A stretch of 7,469 bases of DNA from Eubacterium sp. (lineage in GTDB: Bacteria; Bacillota; Clostridia; Peptostreptococcales; Anaerovoracaceae). The translations under genes and the position numbers were made by a program. Position 1 is the first letter of the stretch, and each line of letters begins with the position of its first letter. Under the pieces are notes generated by a model. That model was given only the letters and a program-made list of their open reading frames with translations, was not told where the DNA came from and searched no databases. Of the stretch, positions 5,598 through 7,469 are shown one piece after another. The DNA is taken from positions 1-7,469 of the forward strand of contig JAFOKI010000187.1 in NCBI GenBank assembly GCA_017419895.1. The letters are read 5' to 3'.

Positions 5598-5832
5598 TTT
5601 GTCCATAGTTTTCGCCATCGTTAGTTGCTGCTTCAGCCATGGCCAGCGCCTTTTTACGTTCTTCTCTCCGTTTTTTGCGGCTTCTCCGGCTCTTCTTTTC
5701 CGGCACCGGCTTATCGCCCGCCGAGCTCTCTATCACATATTCCCGCATCTTCAGGAAGAGTATCGCCGCGAGATAAACCAGGGGAACACAGATAAGAACA
5801 CTGAAAATGATTTTCAGAACGAACATTACCAT
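5590..5832 (-). CDS. Small membrane protein with basic cytoplasmic tail, function unknown
   Basis: An 80-residue protein I do not recognise. It has a hydrophobic N-terminal segment at about residues 3-28 (MFVLKIIFSVLICVPLVYLAAILFL). Next come a short linker, a strongly basic stretch at about 46-61 (KKSRRSRKKRREERKK) and an acidic, Asn-rich end. The positive-inside rule predicts a single transmembrane helix with the tail in the cytoplasm; the basic patch could contact nucleic acid or membrane phospholipids, which is inference. Reality of the gene is supported by an excellent ribosome binding site (GGGAGGAG, 5839-5846, spacing 6 nt), a promoter upstream and overlap with tmk. It is the first gene of the transcription unit started by the extended -10 promoter at 5898-5906. 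Its 3' end encodes both its own acidic tail and the tmk start region. Confidence 0.8.
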   Translation of the reverse strand: MVMFVLKIIFSVLICVPLVYLAAILFLKMREYVIESSAGDKPVPEKKSRRSRKKRREERKKALAMAEAATNDGENYGQNE

Positions 5833-5897
5833 GCTGTACTCCTCCCGTATCGCGAATTCTTGATCAGCGCAGACTTTTCACCATAATCTGCCAGTTT

Positions 5898-5906
5898 ATT
5901 ATACCA
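5898..5906 (-). promoter_or_regulatory. Extended -10 sigma-A-type promoter for the tmk-holB-ricT gene cluster
   Basis: On the minus strand the sequence reads TGGTATAAT: a perfect TATAAT (5898-5903) preceded by the TGn extended -10 element (5904-5906). No good -35 is seen at 17 nt (TTCCAT there), which is acceptable for extended -10 promoters. Predicted initiation near 5891 gives a leader of about 60 nt before the ATG at 5832. It lies downstream of the terminator at 5942-5969, as expected for the start of a new transcription unit. Confidence 0.75.
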
Positions 5907-5941
5907 TCAATTAGCAAATTATGGAAGCATTTTTACCATAC

Positions 5942-5969
5942 AAAAACCGGCCGGGAATCATCCGGCCGG
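5942..5969 (-). terminator. Rho-independent terminator after the ThrE-type exporter gene
   Basis: CCGGCCGG (5947-5954) and CCGGCCGG (5962-5969) form a perfect 8-bp GC-only stem with a 7-nt loop. On the minus strand it is followed directly by five Ts (5942-5946). It begins about 31 nt after the exporter stop codon. The plus-strand side has no T-run, so it acts in the minus direction. Confidence 0.9.
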
Positions 5970-6000
5970 AAGCATAATACCGTATTTCGGGCGCGTCCGC

Positions 6001-7263
6001 TCAGCCCGCCAATTTGTTTATGCGTGAAGCCGCACGTTTCCTGATCTGTGAGATAACCTGGACGATAGCTCCGAAACCGAACAGTCCTAAAGCTATCGCG
6101 CCTGCCGTAAGGATCGTGTCCACACCCAAAGAGATTGCGCTGTTCAGATTTCCTGCGAGGAAATCACGCATTGTAAAGTATGTTAGCGCTCCCGGAACAA
6201 GCGGGATTATCGACGGTATTATGAAGACCGTGTTCGGAAGATGCAGAGTTCTCGAACAGACCAGCGCCCCGGCAGCCACTATGAAAGAACCAAGAAGTGT
6301 CGCCACTACAGAGCTTTGTCCCATGGAAGACATTGCCTGGCATGCAGCCCACCCAAATGCTCCTACAAAACACGACGCAATCATCGCTTTCCACGGAACG
6401 TAAAAAAGTATACTGTAGCCGGCTACTGCCGCAGCCGCGAGAATGACCGTCGCCCATAAGGGAATCTCGATATTTGTTACCGATACCGGAGGCGCAGTGA
6501 GCGATCTTATTTTCAGCACGATACCGACACCGCCCGCAAGCGAGACCGCAATCAGCATGGTTTCAGCCATCGCCGAAACACCGGACAGCATGCCTCCCTG
6601 CAGAAGGTCCCTTATCGCGTTTGTGAGAGCCGCGCCGGGTGTAAAAAGCATGATCACACCGACGATCACGGCTCCGTAACCCGGGGTCAGTCCCACGATC
6701 TGGCACATCACGGAAAGCGTCGCTGCGGCTGCACAGCATGTGAACCCTTTTATAAAGAAGTTCATATCGATTTTTGACAGGATGATGTATAGATATTCCG
6801 CAAAAACACCTATCAGGAACGCACAGATAAAGGTCATTATATTAGTAGAATATATCACGGCAAAGAACGCGCTCGCGATACCCGCGCCAAGGAGCATCAG
6901 CCAAAGCGGTCTGTCCGGCTCTTCCGCGATCCTGTTGATCTCCGACAAAGCAGTTTCGACCGTCATGTCCGTCGATGTGAACTCCCTCGAGATCTGATTA
7001 AGGCGGCTCATCTTACAAAGATTGGTCGTGCGCGAATAAAGCCTTCTCACAGAAGTCATTATTTCCCCGTCCTCATGGTCGGGTTCGATGGAAATGAATA
7101 TCCCCGTCGGTACAACAAAAACGTTGACATTGTCAACTCCGGACGCTTTGCAGATACGGCTTATCGTATCCTCGACACGGAAAGACTCCGCCCCGTAAGC
7201 CATCATCAGCTCCCCCATTCTCGAAGCGAGCTGCAGCACCTGTTTTTTCTTAACTTCGTTCAT
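6001..7263 (-). CDS. Threonine/serine exporter family protein (ThrE; fused YjjP-YjjB type)
   Basis: An integral membrane protein of 420 residues in the ThrE family, whose Corynebacterium member exports threonine and serine. Residues 1-117 form the soluble N-terminal part, with AYGAESFRVEDTISRICKASG and the family hallmark VPTGIFISIE (51-60). Residues 118-250 contain about five transmembrane helices, with the loop TPGAALTNAIRDLLQGGMLSG (208-228). The second half (about 265-405) is a YjjB/DUF3815-like bundle of about five helices carrying the conserved FIIPSIIPLVPGALTYFTMRDFLAGN (347-372). In E. coli these halves are the separate proteins YjjP and YjjB; here they are one chain. The ATG at 7263 has only a weak AAGAG before it and an AAGGA further up. 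The gene stands alone: it begins 37 nt beyond the rRNA terminator and ends in its own terminator. I see no strong promoter in that short gap, so its transcription start is unclear. The transported substrate is inferred from the family. Confidence 0.9.
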   Translation of the reverse strand: MNEVKKKQVLQLASRMGELMMAYGAESFRVEDTISRICKASGVDNVNVFVVPTGIFISIEPDHEDGEIMTSVRRLYSRTTNLCKMSRLNQISREFTSTDMTVETALSEINRIAEEPDRPLWLMLLGAGIASAFFAVIYSTNIMTFICAFLIGVFAEYLYIILSKIDMNFFIKGFTCCAAAATLSVMCQIVGLTPGYGAVIVGVIMLFTPGAALTNAIRDLLQGGMLSGVSAMAETMLIAVSLAGGVGIVLKIRSLTAPPVSVTNIEIPLWATVILAAAAVAGYSILFYVPWKAMIASCFVGAFGWAACQAMSSMGQSSVVATLLGSFIVAAGALVCSRTLHLPNTVFIIPSIIPLVPGALTYFTMRDFLAGNLNSAISLGVDTILTAGAIALGLFGFGAIVQVISQIRKRAASRINKLAG

Positions 7264-7299
7264 GGCTCTTGTAGAATCCTTAACATTTATCCTGATATG

Positions 7300-7331
7300 A
7301 AAAAACAGCCTGCGTAAAACAGACTGTTTTT
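7300..7331 (-). terminator. Intrinsic terminator of the rRNA operon (after 5S)
   Basis: The arms 7301-7312 and 7320-7331 form a 12-pair stem in minus-strand RNA, including one G-U wobble, with a 7-nt loop. The 3' arm ends in a run of six Us (7300-7305). It begins immediately after the 5S rRNA 3' end. Because the arms are A-rich and T-rich the hairpin could also work on the plus strand, but there the wobble becomes a C-A mismatch. Confidence 0.9.
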
Positions 7332-7332
7332 G

Positions 7333-7450
<118 letters not shown>

Positions 7451-7469
7451 AAAATCTGAATAACAAGAC

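Noticed and set aside
5320..5886. Plus-strand open frame antisense to tmk and the small membrane-protein gene
   Set aside because: It covers the opposite-strand tmk P-loop region and the ribosome binding site of the small gene; no protein family is recognisable.
6164..6457. Minus-strand open frame of 97 codons in a second frame inside the exporter gene
   Set aside because: It is nested in another frame of a clearly conserved membrane protein and has no initiation signal or family resemblance.

Overview
The window looks like chromosomal DNA of a low-GC Gram-positive bacterium of the class Clostridia, possibly near Lachnospiraceae. Four things suggest this: strong AGGAGG-type ribosome binding sites, a class III (Firmicutes-type) fructose-1,6-bisphosphatase, a RicT/YaaT protein, and an AbrB protein with a C-terminal zinc ribbon. 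The taxonomic call is inference from protein character; no search was run. Every supported gene lies on the minus strand, so transcription runs from high to low coordinates. The long plus-strand open frames are antisense shadows.

In transcription order, the window opens with a 5S rRNA gene (7333-7450), presumably the end of an rRNA operon lying beyond the window, followed by a strong intrinsic terminator (7300-7331). Next is a ThrE-type threonine/serine exporter with both halves fused (6001-7263), closed by its own GC-rich terminator (5942-5969). A clear extended -10 promoter (5898-5906) then starts a tightly packed gene train: a small membrane protein (5590-5832), thymidylate kinase tmk (4947-5597), DNA polymerase III delta' holB (4045-4884), ricT (3103-3981) and a TrmN6-like methyltransferase (2376-3101). 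After a 103-nt gap come a single-pass membrane protein (1880-2272), an AbrB-family regulator (1611-1853), murA (331-1599) and the 5' end of class III fbp (1-257, cut by the window edge). I see no convincing terminator with a U-tract between the promoter at about 5900 and the window start, so this may be one long operon, though internal promoters cannot be excluded.

The block tmk-holB-ricT-trmN6-...-abrB is a compressed version of the Bacillus subtilis locus tmk-yaaQ-yaaR-holB-yaaT-yabA-yabB-yazA-yabC-abrB. It groups DNA precursor supply and the clamp loader (tmk, holB), RNA processing or modification (ricT, trmN6), a transition-state-type regulator, peptidoglycan precursor synthesis (murA) and gluconeogenesis (fbp). 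In three genes (murA, abrB-like, ricT) the Shine-Dalgarno position shows that the true start lies downstream of the longest open frame; these are corrected below. This is mostly ordinary core-genome sequence. I found no evidence of a mobile element, CRISPR array, defence system or clearly undescribed system. The least explained items are two small membrane proteins, the AbrB-murA junction and several intergenic inverted repeats.
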